Source: Lentibacillus kapialis
GTDB lineage: Bacteria; Bacillota; Bacilli; Bacillales; Amphibacillaceae
Assembly: GCF_014646635.1 (NCBI RefSeq)
Contig: NZ_BMNQ01000017.1
Location: 1 to 53,105, forward strand
Length of the DNA: 53,105 bases
Direction: 5' to 3'
The position numbers were made by a program, and so were the translations under genes. Under the pieces are notes generated by a model. It ran no database searches. It saw only the letters and a list, made by a program, of their open reading frames with translations, and was not told where the DNA came from. Positions 16,974 through 27,445 of the stretch are shown here, one piece after another (within the stretch, counting starts at the first letter, position 1; the number at the start of each line of letters is the position of its first letter).

Positions 16974-18452
16974 TTAATGCAAACCGCGCATATACGAACT
17001 GATCTTAGGCGAAAGGATTAATAGAATAAGAGCAGCAACCAAACTGACCACGCCAATTATGCCAAAGTAAGCAATTTCGGTATTTGCCCCATACAATGGC
17101 GTGATTTGCGCGTTGATGCCCTGTCCGGCTGCATTTGCGAGGCCCCAGACACTCATCGTTTGGGCAGCAAATGCCTTTGGAGCCAGTTTTGTCGTAGCCG
17201 AAAGTCCAACAGGGGATAAACACAATTCCCCCATAGTAACAAGGAAAAAGAAACCGACAAGCCACAGCGGACTAACCAGCGAGTTTGTTCCATGAAGAAG
17301 CCCCGGCAGTGTCATAAGCAAAAAGGACAAACCTGCTAAAAACAAACCTATTGTAAATTTATGCGGTGTTGACGGCTGTCTGCTCCCTAATTTTGTCCAA
17401 AGAGCAGCAAACACCGGTGCAAACATGATGATAAACAAGGGGTTAACCGATTGAAACCATGCCGGATCAATCGGCAAATTCAGAAATTCCAATTGTGTTC
17501 GTTGGTCGGCGAATCTAGCCATAATAACAGCACCTTGCTCCTGTATGGCCCAAAAAATCATCGCGCCAACAAACATCGGAATATAAGCCATAATACGTGA
17601 CCGCTCAATTGATGTCGTCTTTTTGCTGGTCATCATCACCGTAAAATAACAAGCTGGAATAAGCAAACCTAAAACACTGATGAAATTAATGAACATCTGC
17701 ACTGTCAAGTTGTCTGTCCACACCGCAATCATTAACAGAATAAGAAAGGCAACGACGCCCAGCAAAATTCTTTTAGCCATCGTTTTGCGTTCCCCTGTTT
17801 GCAGAGGATTTCTGACCTGTTTTCCCAATTCTCCTATGTATTTGCGGCTTGTTGCGACATAAATAATAAGTCCGATTGCCATACCAATGGCAGCCAGGCT
17901 GAATCCTAAGTGAAAGTTGACATTGCGTCCGACAGGTCCAACAATCAGTGGAGACACAAAGGCACCGATATTGACAGCCATATAGAATAGACTGAAAGCA
18001 GCATCACGCCGTTCGCTTGTCGGACTGTATAAATCGCCGACAATATTGGAAATGTTGGGTTTCATCAACCCGGATCCCAGGATTATAAAAAGCATACCAA
18101 TAAACAATGGCCCTACACCACCGGGAAAAGAAAGTGTAATATGGCCGAGCATAATAATGATAGCGCCCCAGAAAAGGGTGTTTCGGTTGCCAAAAACCCT
18201 ATCAGCAACCCAACCGCCAATAATACCCGAAATAAATACAAGCGAGCCATATACCGACATAATGGAGGAAGCTAAATCCTTCGATAAACCAAGTCCGCCT
18301 TGTGACACTTCATAGTACATATAATAGATAACAAGCGCTTTCATACCATAGTATGAAAACCGCTCCCACAATTCCATGTTAAATAACGTGAACATAGCAC
18401 GGGGGTGTCCGAAAAATCCTTTTTGCTTTGTTTCTTGCTGCTTCGAGGACAA
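16974..18452 (-). CDS. POT/PTR family proton:di-/tripeptide transporter
   Basis: Integral membrane protein of 492 residues. The ExxER proton-coupling motif is present as ELWERFSYYG near residue 28; GGWVADRVFGNRNT and the AFSLFYMAVNIGAFVSP region match the POT signature, and the protein has the roughly 14 hydrophobic segments of DtpT types. It imports di- and tripeptides using the proton gradient. The start is TTG at 18452 with AAAGGAG nine bases upstream. The next gene on the same strand encodes an OppA-type binding protein, so the locus has two peptide-related proteins. Confidence 0.92.
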   Translation of the reverse strand: MSSKQQETKQKGFFGHPRAMFTLFNMELWERFSYYGMKALVIYYMYYEVSQGGLGLSKDLASSIMSVYGSLVFISGIIGGWVADRVFGNRNTLFWGAIIIMLGHITLSFPGGVGPLFIGMLFIILGSGLMKPNISNIVGDLYSPTSERRDAAFSLFYMAVNIGAFVSPLIVGPVGRNVNFHLGFSLAAIGMAIGLIIYVATSRKYIGELGKQVRNPLQTGERKTMAKRILLGVVAFLILLMIAVWTDNLTVQMFINFISVLGLLIPACYFTVMMTSKKTTSIERSRIMAYIPMFVGAMIFWAIQEQGAVIMARFADQRTQLEFLNLPIDPAWFQSVNPLFIIMFAPVFAALWTKLGSRQPSTPHKFTIGLFLAGLSFLLMTLPGLLHGTNSLVSPLWLVGFFFLVTMGELCLSPVGLSATTKLAPKAFAAQTMSVWGLANAAGQGINAQITPLYGANTEIAYFGIIGVVSLVAALILLILSPKISSYMRGLH

Positions 18453-18626
18453 TGGTAAAACTCCTTTTTTATTTTTGCAAAATTGCTAAAAATAACGTTA
18501 ATTACTTTTTATAGTATTAGAATATCATCTATAACTCTATTAAGGTCAAGAATTATTGCTCAGACGCAAAAAATAGAGTTTATTATTAATGTTCAGACTT
18601 AACGTGTTTTGCTACCGCATTTCGAC

Positions 18627-18646
18627 GTTATTCCCCGGGAAATAAC
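18627..18646. promoter_or_regulatory. Palindromic candidate operator upstream of POT transporter
   Basis: GTTATTCCCCGGGAAATAAC is a 20-bp palindrome with one mismatched pair, 175 bp upstream of the transporter start. The remaining 18453-18794 region is AT-rich leader and a terminator. Confidence 0.35.
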
Positions 18647-18702
18647 ATTGTTTTATCATGTAAGATCATCATAATGTACTGCTTCTGACGCTATTAAATC
18701 CA

Positions 18703-18743
18703 CGTATTAACCCCCGACTGCAGAACAGCCGGGGGTTAATACG
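18703..18743 (-). terminator. Hairpin terminator downstream of oppA-like gene
   Basis: CGTATTAACCCCCG (18703-18716) pairs with CGGGGGTTAATACG (18730-18743), a 14-bp perfect stem beyond the minus-strand OppA gene. The following minus-strand bases (TGGATTT) are only weakly T-rich. Confidence 0.65.
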
Positions 18744-18794
18744 TCTATATTCGATTGTTGCATTGTTACATCGTTGCATCGGCATTAATCGTCG

Positions 18795-20471
18795 TTATTT
18801 GCCTTTGACCATTTCAGCCCATTTATATTCATACGTTGGGCCAATCGGGTTCGTAATGACACCCTGAACTTCCTCAGATACGAGAAGCGAGACATATTCC
18901 TGGTATACCGGTGCAATCGCTGCATCTTCAAATAATATTTTTTCAGCTTCAATGAAATTTTGATAGCGTTCTGCTGCTTTGTCTGGCGTTGCAAGTTCGT
19001 TTTGAGCCTCTGCTAAGAGTTTATCGTATTTTTCATTTGAATAACCCATTTTATTGTAAGCGCCATCTGTTTCAAATAGACCTAAGAACGAATATGGATC
19101 CAGATAATCCGGTCCCCATGCTGAAATCTGAATATCATAATCCATGTCTGCATCTAAATCCAGTTTCTGCTCTCCCGGCACTTGTTTTAATGTCAAATCC
19201 AGTCCCTCCAGATTTGACTCGAGCTGATTCACAAGATACTCCTGCATGACCTTTGACGTTTCACTGTCACCGCCAAGGAATTCAAGCTCAATGGAATCTT
19301 TGCCCAATTCCTCTAAACCCTTTTTCCAATATGCTTGTGCCTTTTCCACATCATATTTAACCAGATCGCCGTTAACATCTCTAAATTCGTCGCCCTCTAC
19401 ATCCATTCCTTCAGGTAGAGGCGCAAAATCTTTGGGTACTAACGCATTAGCTGCAGTAGATCCGTCATTCAAAATTTCGTTTGCTATCGCTTCTTTGTCG
19501 AATGCCCGGCTGATGGCAGCACGGATATTCTCATTTGCAAGTGCTTCATTTCGAGTTTGGTTCATCTTTAAGTAGTACACCACTGGTTTCGATCGTGTAC
19601 TATAATCTTCATGAGTCGAATACTTATCAACTAAATCAGACGTTAATTGTGCTCTGTCCACATCACCACTTTCATATAAATCAACAGCTGTTTGTGCATC
19701 TTTAACCACTTTATACGTCAATTTTTCTAAGTCAACTTCCTCGGCATCCCAATAGCTATCGTTTTTAACCAGTTTCCAGGAATCACTTGTGCTTTTCCAA
19801 TTTTTCAACACAAATGGACCGTTAAACAGCAGATTATCAGCACTCTGCGCATAATCCTCACCTTGCTCTTCAACAAAACCTTTATTCAAAGGCAGGAACG
19901 TGCCAAATGTCATTAACGATTCAAAATAAGGGACCGGTTTAACCAGTTCAACAACCAATGTATGGGCATCCTTTGCAGTAACACCTAATGTCTCAACATT
20001 TTTGTCACCATTGCTAATCGCTCCAGCGTTTTTAATAACGCCTTCCATCATGTACGGGCCGTATTCAGAGCCTGTGGCGGGATCAACAGCCCGTCTCCAT
20101 GCATAAACAAAATCTTCTGCTGTCACCGGGTCACCATTTGACCATTCAGCATCCTCTCTCAAATCGAAAGTCCATTGCATACCATCGTCACTTACTTCAT
20201 GATTGGTCGCAATGGCCTCAGTCGGTTTAGCGTTTTCATCCAAACGGTATAAACCTTCCATCGTTGCGCCGAGCATCTGAAACGACACTTCATCTGTTGC
20301 CATTGAAGAGTCCATCGTCGTTATTTGACTTTTTCGAGTCAGATTCAATACTTGATCAGTTTCTTCCGCCGCAGACTCTTGGTTGGTCTCGTCCCCAGTA
20401 CAGGCCGATATAACCAGAATCAGCCCGAACCCCATCATCATCAATGTAATCAACCTAAATAATTTCCCCAT
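18795..20471 (-). CDS. Peptide ABC transporter substrate-binding lipoprotein (OppA family)
   Basis: Extracellular lipid-anchored solute-binding protein of 558 residues. Signal peptide with lipobox ISAC ends near residue 23. SBP_bac_5 features follow: EWSNGDPVTAEDFVYAWRRA near residue 110, GPFVLKNW, and a late ISAWGPDYLDPYSF. It captures oligopeptides for an Opp-type ABC importer, but no permease or ATPase genes are nearby, so it must work with components encoded elsewhere or is an orphan. AAGGGGAAG precedes ATG. Confidence 0.9.
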   Translation of the reverse strand: MGKLFRLITLMMMGFGLILVISACTGDETNQESAAEETDQVLNLTRKSQITTMDSSMATDEVSFQMLGATMEGLYRLDENAKPTEAIATNHEVSDDGMQWTFDLREDAEWSNGDPVTAEDFVYAWRRAVDPATGSEYGPYMMEGVIKNAGAISNGDKNVETLGVTAKDAHTLVVELVKPVPYFESLMTFGTFLPLNKGFVEEQGEDYAQSADNLLFNGPFVLKNWKSTSDSWKLVKNDSYWDAEEVDLEKLTYKVVKDAQTAVDLYESGDVDRAQLTSDLVDKYSTHEDYSTRSKPVVYYLKMNQTRNEALANENIRAAISRAFDKEAIANEILNDGSTAANALVPKDFAPLPEGMDVEGDEFRDVNGDLVKYDVEKAQAYWKKGLEELGKDSIELEFLGGDSETSKVMQEYLVNQLESNLEGLDLTLKQVPGEQKLDLDADMDYDIQISAWGPDYLDPYSFLGLFETDGAYNKMGYSNEKYDKLLAEAQNELATPDKAAERYQNFIEAEKILFEDAAIAPVYQEYVSLLVSEEVQGVITNPIGPTYEYKWAEMVKGK

Positions 20472-20514
20472 AAATTCTTCCCCTTCATAAATTATTTACT
20501 AAACATTTACTAAT

Positions 20515-20619
20515 TACGTATTGTACATTAATTAAAAAATGTTTTCAAATTTATTTAAAATTTGACAATACGTACAATTTATAGTTTTATAGTATTAGCA
20601 TAAACGCTATATATGCGTT
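20515..20619. promoter_or_regulatory. Inverted repeats in divergent promoter region (oppA / Gfo-Idh-MocA)
   Basis: TACGTATTGT (20515-20524) is repeated inverted as ACAATACGTA (20565-20574). A separate dyad AACGC-7 nt-GCGTT lies at 20603-20619. TTTACTAAAC occurs once on each side, near 20495 and near 20650, close to both start codons. These may be sites for the LacI-type regulator at 21975 or another factor. Confidence 0.45.
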
Positions 20620-20674
20620 ATCTAATACATTTATGTTGAATAAATAGTTTACTAAACAATTAAAGGAGCCTATT

Positions 20675-21940
20675 ATGATGGAACCAACTACTGCGATTTT
20701 AATCGGGGCCGGAGATCGGGGAGCCAGGGCTTATGCTCCCTATGCACTGGAACATCCCAATGAGCTGAAAATTAAGGCTGTAGCCGAGCCGAATGATGAA
20801 AGAAGAGACAAAATCAGGCTTGCACATCAGCTTTCCCGGGAAAATTGTTTTTCCTCATGGAGTGAAATCTTTTCCATGGGGAAAGTTGCTGACATCGCGA
20901 TTATTACCACAATGGATCAGCAGCATTTCGAACCGACAATGCAAGCTTTAGCATTAGGTTACCATGTCCTTCTGGAAAAACCGATGTCTCCTGATCCAAT
21001 TGAATGCATTGAGATGGAACGTGCCGCCAAGCAATATAATCGGCAGCTGACCATCTGCCATGTCTTACGTTACACGGAATTTTGGTCCACCATTAAGCGT
21101 GTTGTATCAGAAGGTCAAATCGGGAAAATCGCTTCCATTCAGCTTAATGAAAATGTGGAAGTCATGCATATGGCCCACAGTTTTGTTCGAGGCAATTGGA
21201 ATAATAAAGAGAAATCAAGTCCCATGATCCTGCAAAAATCATGTCATGATATGGATATCATCCGTTACATTATTGATGAAAAATGTGAACGCATCAGTTC
21301 TTATGGATCCTTGATGCATTTTAGAAAAGAAAATGCGCCCAAAAATGCGCCTGAGCGGTGTTTGGACGGCTGCCCTGCTGAATTTGCCTGCCCATTCCAT
21401 GCCGGAAGATATTACCTTGGTGAAGGAAGAAATTGGGCGAAAAAATTTACAGAAGACCATTCAAGGGAGGGTATCATTCAAGCATTGCAGGAAACATCTT
21501 ACGGCAGATGTGTGTATCAATCAGACAACAATGTAGTCGACCACCAAGTCGTCAATATGGAATTCACAAGCGGCGCAACGGCAACATTCAGTATGTGCGG
21601 CTTTACCAGAGAGCAGACACGTATGGTGCAAATTATGGGAACAAAAGGTGAGATACGTGGTAATATGGAAGACAATAGCATTTCCATTTTTGATTTTTTG
21701 ACCAAACATGAAACAGTCATTAAATTCGATCATCCGATGAGCGGCCATGGCGGCGGTGACGACAGCATCGTCCGGACATTCTTGCGTGACATAGACCATT
21801 ACGAAGACAACACCAGCCTGTCTTCTGCCGAAACGTCGCTACGAAGTCATTTAATGGCGTTTGCGGCTGAGGAATCCAGACTTAATCGAGGAGAGTCAAT
21901 CGAATTGGATGACTATTATAACCGTTTAACGTATGTATAA
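20675..21940 (+). CDS. Gfo/Idh/MocA family oxidoreductase
   Basis: NAD(P)-dependent sugar or polyol oxidoreductase of 421 residues. N-terminal Rossmann motif IGAGDRGARAYA near residue 12; the EKPMS motif (LLEKPMS) near residue 107 has the conserved Lys-Pro; a His-containing active-site segment KSCHDMDIIRY lies near residue 190. A Cys cluster (CLDGCPAEFACPF) followed by a later GRCVY resembles the CxxCPxxxCP motif of one subgroup. AAAGGAG precedes tandem ATG codons at 20675 and 20678. It is followed by a LacI gene that probably controls it. The sugar is unknown. Confidence 0.88.
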   Translation: MMEPTTAILIGAGDRGARAYAPYALEHPNELKIKAVAEPNDERRDKIRLAHQLSRENCFSSWSEIFSMGKVADIAIITTMDQQHFEPTMQALALGYHVLLEKPMSPDPIECIEMERAAKQYNRQLTICHVLRYTEFWSTIKRVVSEGQIGKIASIQLNENVEVMHMAHSFVRGNWNNKEKSSPMILQKSCHDMDIIRYIIDEKCERISSYGSLMHFRKENAPKNAPERCLDGCPAEFACPFHAGRYYLGEGRNWAKKFTEDHSREGIIQALQETSYGRCVYQSDNNVVDHQVVNMEFTSGATATFSMCGFTREQTRMVQIMGTKGEIRGNMEDNSISIFDFLTKHETVIKFDHPMSGHGGGDDSIVRTFLRDIDHYEDNTSLSSAETSLRSHLMAFAAEESRLNRGESIELDDYYNRLTYV

Positions 21941-21968
21941 AATCAGGTTTGACTGCCGGAAAAGGTGA

Positions 21969-22940
<972 letters not shown>

Positions 22941-23017
22941 TCCAGCCGTGCCTGCACCAAACAAACGAGTGAACTTGGATGCAGCCTCCCCTTGAGCCCC
23001 GGGAAGACCGCATCCGC

Positions 23018-24238
23018 TCATGCATCTCTCACAATTTTAGCGTCTTTTTCCAGTATCGGTGCATCCACCTCCACTGTGTTTGGATATTTAATGCCGGCAC
23101 CGGTATTTAATACGACGACATGATCATCTTCTTTAATCCAATTCGCTTCACGCAGTTTACGGGCTGCTGCAAATGCTGCAGCACCTTCAGGGCAAACAAA
23201 AGCGCCATCGGCAGAAGCAACCGTATTTAATTCTTCCAGTAATGTTTCATCACTGACTGAAATTGCACACCCTTTTGTTTGTCTGATTGCATCCAGAATT
23301 AAGAAATCTCCCAAGGCCTTTGCTACATTAATTCCAAACGCAACTGTTTCAGCATTTTGCCAAGGCTCAGCTGATGTTTTGCCTTCTTCCCACGCTTTCA
23401 CAATTGGTGCACATCCTTCAGCCTGAACGGCAACTAAACGTGGCATTTTGTCTTCAGCAATCCATCCAAGTTCCTGCAATTCCTGCAATGCTTTATAGAT
23501 ACCGATCAGGCCTACACCACCGCCTGTTGGATAAAGAATCACATCGGGCACTTCCCAGTTGAATTGTTCTGCTATTTCAAGCCCCATCGTTTTCTTGCCT
23601 TCAATCCGATATGGCTCTTTCAACGTAGATGCATCGAACAATTGATAGTCTTTTACCGCTTGTGCGACAATTTTACCTGCATCCCCTATTAAACCATTAA
23701 CAAGGCATAAAGATGCACCAGCTGCTGTACATTCCTTTCGTGTAATTTCAGGTGCGTCGACCGGCATGACAATCGTCGCTGTTACACCGGCTTGTGCACA
23801 ATATAGTGACCAGGCGGCTCCGGCATTTCCGTTTGTCGGCATCGCCAGCTCCTCCACACCGACTTCTTTTGCTTTCGATACACCAACCGCCGCACCACGC
23901 GATTTAAAAGAGCCTGTCGGGATTAACCCCTCGTCTTTCATATATAAATTAGGAATATTCATATTTTGCCCGGTTTTTTTCATCTGAAAAAGAGGTGTAA
24001 ACCCTTCCCCCAATGTGACGACATTCTCAGCATTTTGCACAGGAAGCAGTTCATGATAACGCCATAAATCCGCTTGTCTCCCCACCAGGCTTTCAGGTTT
24101 GACATTCTCTTTCAATTCGTCCATCTTATAAGCTACAAGAAGCGGTGACCCGCATACACATAACTGGTTTTTCCCTTCAACATGATATGTTTCACGGCAT
24201 TGCGGACAATACAAATGCGAGACATAACTGAATGACAT
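23018..24238 (-). CDS. Threonine synthase-like PLP enzyme
   Basis: Fold-type II PLP enzyme of 406 residues, converting O-phosphohomoserine to threonine if a true ThrC. An N-terminal zinc-ribbon-like part (CPQCRETY, then CVCGSPL) precedes the catalytic domain; the PLP Lys is in PTGSFKSRGA near residue 119; the phosphate loop is PTGGGVGLIG and NGNAGAA contacts the cofactor. The gene stands alone, without hom or thrB, so a second threonine synthase paralogue or a related beta-elimination/replacement enzyme is possible. Confidence 0.85.
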   Translation of the reverse strand: MSFSYVSHLYCPQCRETYHVEGKNQLCVCGSPLLVAYKMDELKENVKPESLVGRQADLWRYHELLPVQNAENVVTLGEGFTPLFQMKKTGQNMNIPNLYMKDEGLIPTGSFKSRGAAVGVSKAKEVGVEELAMPTNGNAGAAWSLYCAQAGVTATIVMPVDAPEITRKECTAAGASLCLVNGLIGDAGKIVAQAVKDYQLFDASTLKEPYRIEGKKTMGLEIAEQFNWEVPDVILYPTGGGVGLIGIYKALQELQELGWIAEDKMPRLVAVQAEGCAPIVKAWEEGKTSAEPWQNAETVAFGINVAKALGDFLILDAIRQTKGCAISVSDETLLEELNTVASADGAFVCPEGAAAFAAARKLREANWIKEDDHVVVLNTGAGIKYPNTVEVDAPILEKDAKIVRDA

Positions 24239-24353
24239 AATACAGACCTCCCTGGAAATTAAATCGTTTTACAATTTATTAAAAACCCATAGACTTGATT
24301 CACGTCGGCAGCTTGTTTTGGTAATGTAACGAAAGAAAAGGAAATTATGATGG

Positions 24354-25430
24354 TCACCGTTTTTCAACCTTACTATACTTATAATCTATATTTTCAATCA
24401 TATAAATTTTGGTATCTATACAATCGAATAATTTCTCATCGAATACTGCCAAGTTAAATCCCGAATCACTAACAGTACTCTTATACTTAACGCCTTGATA
24501 TCCTCTATTTTTAATGAAATCTATGATATATTGTGATGGTAAGTAATCCAGTGGACCGTCCGTACTGCGAAGGGGTCTGGCAATTTCACTACTTATATCT
24601 TTAAGATGAGACTTATTAACAGCATAACGCTTAATATCATCAACCATAAGCGGGCTCGTCTGATCGAGCATGGTGAAATCCACGACTGAGATATTATTTA
24701 ATGCTTGAAACTCTCCCATTGTTACATAATCAAAAGCCCCTGCTCTTATTTCATGAAGTGTTGTCTTTTCATTATTTGATAAATACAGACACGGTATACC
24801 AATTGGATTAGCTCTGCCATCTTTTACTTTATGCATCGGTGGAGCACCCATGTCTGTTTTTTCATAACCGTTCTTCTCCGAAATTCTTGCCCTATAAAAC
24901 AACATATCTTCTTTCAAATTTATTTCAGAATGTCGACAAAACTCTGCCAATATTTGCACGTTCATTATATTTGAATGAAAACGGTTAACCTTTTTGATTT
25001 CATTAACAAAATCCGGCCAGTAATAAATTTGAAGCAATGAATTGTTCCTTAAATAGTCTTCTTCGTTCAAATTGTAAATTCCGATGTCACCATTAAAAAG
25101 TCTGGGTGTTTCTTTAAACTTTTCTGGGCATATTGCTTTTATTAACTCCAGGCCTTTTTCTTTAGCATTTGCAAAAATTCCCCACTTGTGTTTTAACTCA
25201 AATTCCAATGTTGTAAGATACTGTTTAGGAAAAGTCTCTGGAAGGCTGTCCAAGGGAGTGTATATTTCTAATAAATAATTAAAACTATTTTCTAAATCAT
25301 CATTTTTGTCCGTATCATAAATATAAACGTTGGTGCTTTCACATACACCACAGTCGCCTTTGACTTTCACTGTACCGGAAATAATGGCTTTAGCTTCCAG
25401 GTCATTAAAACAGTTTTCACAACAAATCAT
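24354..25430 (-). CDS. RES-domain protein with N-terminal zinc ribbon
   Basis: A 358-residue protein. CENC near residue 4 and CGVC near residue 32 form a likely Cys4 zinc ribbon. The C-terminal half has the RES signature: the Arg in FYRARI (about 180), the Glu in TTLHEIRAGAFDYVTMGEF, and a Ser in the DYLPSQYIIDFIKNRGYQGVKYKS block. Established knowledge: RES-domain toxins of Xre-RES pairs degrade or phosphorolyse NAD+. Here no Xre antitoxin is present. The ATG overlaps the previous stop as TAATG, so it is the third, coupled gene of a three-gene cassette. Activity on NAD+ is inference. Confidence 0.85.
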   Translation of the reverse strand: MICCENCFNDLEAKAIISGTVKVKGDCGVCESTNVYIYDTDKNDDLENSFNYLLEIYTPLDSLPETFPKQYLTTLEFELKHKWGIFANAKEKGLELIKAICPEKFKETPRLFNGDIGIYNLNEEDYLRNNSLLQIYYWPDFVNEIKKVNRFHSNIMNVQILAEFCRHSEINLKEDMLFYRARISEKNGYEKTDMGAPPMHKVKDGRANPIGIPCLYLSNNEKTTLHEIRAGAFDYVTMGEFQALNNISVVDFTMLDQTSPLMVDDIKRYAVNKSHLKDISSEIARPLRSTDGPLDYLPSQYIIDFIKNRGYQGVKYKSTVSDSGFNLAVFDEKLFDCIDTKIYMIENIDYKYSKVEKR

Positions 25431-26368
25431 TAGACACGGCTCCTATTCAGAAATCCATTTATAAGTTCAATGTGATGCATAATGGCAAGTTTCTTCAAAG
25501 AGCCTAAACCAGGATAAGTTTCGTTTGCATAATGTTTCCGAAGTTCGTTTATAGCATTGGTGTCTAGTTGCTGGGACTCATTCCAAGCCATTAATTTATC
25601 CAGCGCTTCATAAAATTTACGAGCAGGGTCCCTAATATCATCATTAGAATTCGAAACAAAATGGTGAATCCTCAAAGAGTCCTCCCCATCCAAGTAAACA
25701 ATATGAATTGCGACGGCCATCGGCGCAAACCCAGATTCAGAAAACTCGGACCCAACAATTGTAAAATCAGAAAACCCTTGAAACCCTTCTTCCATATAGA
25801 ACAAATGATCTTCTGAAAAGCTTCGATCCTTTTCATTTAGATAGTCGACATTTCTTGCCTTTTTAGGGAACCGGTCAGCAAATAAAACCTTGTTGGTCCT
25901 TATTTTTCGTTTAAACGTAATATCATATGGGATTAAATTATACGTTGGCGGATTATCGTGGAAGAATTCCTGATAGCTTGCAATAAATTCCGATCTATTA
26001 TGAACAAGTAGCAACTCTTCTGGCTTCACCCCATTTAAGGAGAGTTCATTAATTTCGGTACGGCTATCCGCATTCAGAATGTGGCCTCTAATAACATGCT
26101 CCTTATTTAACTGCTCCATATACTCCTGCTTATAACTATTATTGTTAAGATTGTCCAATTCGTCTTTAAAATTTCCAACTTGCGGATTGCCAATCACCCC
26201 AATTGCCTTATTACAGTTATTAAATGTCTTTAATGTCTTCAGTAATGTCGATGTTGGTTTGATTGGTTCGATTATAGGAATCACATTATCATTAATTAGT
26301 CCTTTTTCAGCAAGTTCTCTAACAGCTATAAGCTCAAATTGTCGTCCCCTGAGATATGGGAAATACAT
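25430..26368 (-). CDS. sce7725-family (Beta-protein-like) protein
   Basis: A 312-residue protein beginning MYFPYLRGRQFELIAVRELA, typical of proteins I recall being called sce7725 family or Beta_protein: YFPYLRGRQFEL then VIPIIEPIKPT near residue 33. A TIM-barrel-like pattern of alternating strands and helices is plausible. No catalytic motif is recognised. It starts by TAATG overlap with the sce7726 gene and stops by TAATG overlap with the RES gene, so all three should be made in fixed ratio and probably form a complex or pathway. Function unknown. Confidence 0.8.
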   Translation of the reverse strand: MYFPYLRGRQFELIAVRELAEKGLINDNVIPIIEPIKPTSTLLKTLKTFNNCNKAIGVIGNPQVGNFKDELDNLNNNSYKQEYMEQLNKEHVIRGHILNADSRTEINELSLNGVKPEELLLVHNRSEFIASYQEFFHDNPPTYNLIPYDITFKRKIRTNKVLFADRFPKKARNVDYLNEKDRSFSEDHLFYMEEGFQGFSDFTIVGSEFSESGFAPMAVAIHIVYLDGEDSLRIHHFVSNSNDDIRDPARKFYEALDKLMAWNESQQLDTNAINELRKHYANETYPGLGSLKKLAIMHHIELINGFLNRSRV

Positions 26369-27219
26369 TAGCAGATCCCCCTCGTTTTATTTAAAAAATC
26401 ATGTAATTTACCATAATCACTAGCTTTAAATCCGGAAAAATAAGCTAAATATTTTAACTCATACGGAACGTTTCTAAATTGTTCTTTCTCTTTAATATTC
26501 CTTTTCTTTAATTCGTTTAACATGTAGCAATAAGCTATGTTTATATTGATTTGTTCAAAAAGATTGAAACACTCTTTATAATACTTCACCTGAGTGGTAG
26601 TCGGTAAATATCCGTAATGGGAGTGGAGAATGGATTCATACTCATATTTACGAAGTACTTTAAACATGGAAGCGTGATGCAAAAATCGGTTATCTGTTAT
26701 GGCTGGTTTTCTTTCACTGATTGTATTCCGGCTTGTAAGTACGCATATTCCGGTGCTTGTGTCTTTTAATATATTAGTCAGTCTATCCACGTTCGATTCG
26801 GATGTCACAACAAACACCTTATTAAATGCGTGGTAATAATCATTCAACTGGGTCTCCAGTCGATCGAAGGAATCCAAATCCGTCTTTATTTCATAAACAG
26901 TTGCATAACCATTAATCAGAACAAAATCAGCTTTTGACGTATTGATTGGGAGCTCAGCCAATGCCGTTGTTGTATTCATATTGTGACGGCCGAGCAACAG
27001 TTTATTAAGCAAGGTATTTTTGTAAAAATACTCATTTCTGTAATGCTTAGCCAGATAACGATAAAGGTTACTTATTAATTCAATATTTTTTGCGGGACGG
27101 CTTTTATTTACATATCGTTGAAGGCATGCAGTAAATACTTTATTCGTTTTCCCATTAATAAGACCGTGAAAAGTTCTATGGTTAAATACCCTGTTCAGTA
27201 AGACATGATTAGATGTCAT
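26368..27219 (-). CDS. sce7726-family PD-(D/E)XK nuclease-like protein
   Basis: A 283-residue protein from ATG 27219, where AAAAGGTGA lies just upstream; a longer frame to 27327 has no such site. The centre carries a PD-(D/E)XK pattern: a Glu in LAELP, Asp in SKADFVLI, EIK in VYEIKTD, then a QLNDYY motif (Gln-Leu-x2-Tyr) as in many restriction-like nucleases. Proteins of this architecture are often annotated sce7726 family. First gene of the coupled cassette. Nuclease action is inferred from the motif; the target is unknown. The base composition is visibly more AT-rich than the flanks, suggesting acquisition. Confidence 0.82.
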   Translation of the reverse strand: MTSNHVLLNRVFNHRTFHGLINGKTNKVFTACLQRYVNKSRPAKNIELISNLYRYLAKHYRNEYFYKNTLLNKLLLGRHNMNTTTALAELPINTSKADFVLINGYATVYEIKTDLDSFDRLETQLNDYYHAFNKVFVVTSESNVDRLTNILKDTSTGICVLTSRNTISERKPAITDNRFLHHASMFKVLRKYEYESILHSHYGYLPTTTQVKYYKECFNLFEQININIAYCYMLNELKKRNIKEKEQFRNVPYELKYLAYFSGFKASDYGKLHDFLNKTRGIC

Positions 27220-27372
27220 AACAATCACCTTTTCGCTCAAGTTAGTTATGATATGTTCATCATAGCATATTGCAGCGAGAAAACCACAAAAATGTTCCCA
27301 ATTTGAGTATTTGATTTTAACTCCCAAAAATTTTTATTTTAAACATTCTTACTGTAAGATGAACCATTAAAA

Positions 27373-27414
27373 GAAGCATGGGGCTCCTCCTGAATTCAGA
27401 ACACTCCATGCTTC
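27373..27414 (-). terminator. Terminator after tatA
   Basis: GAAGCATGG (27373-27381) pairs with CCATGCTTC (27406-27414). On the minus strand it is followed by TTTTAATGG. It ends the minus-strand GMC dehydrogenase-tatA transcript. Confidence 0.75.
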
Positions 27415-27445
27415 CTTTGCATTTCTAACCTTATAGCATTCACCG

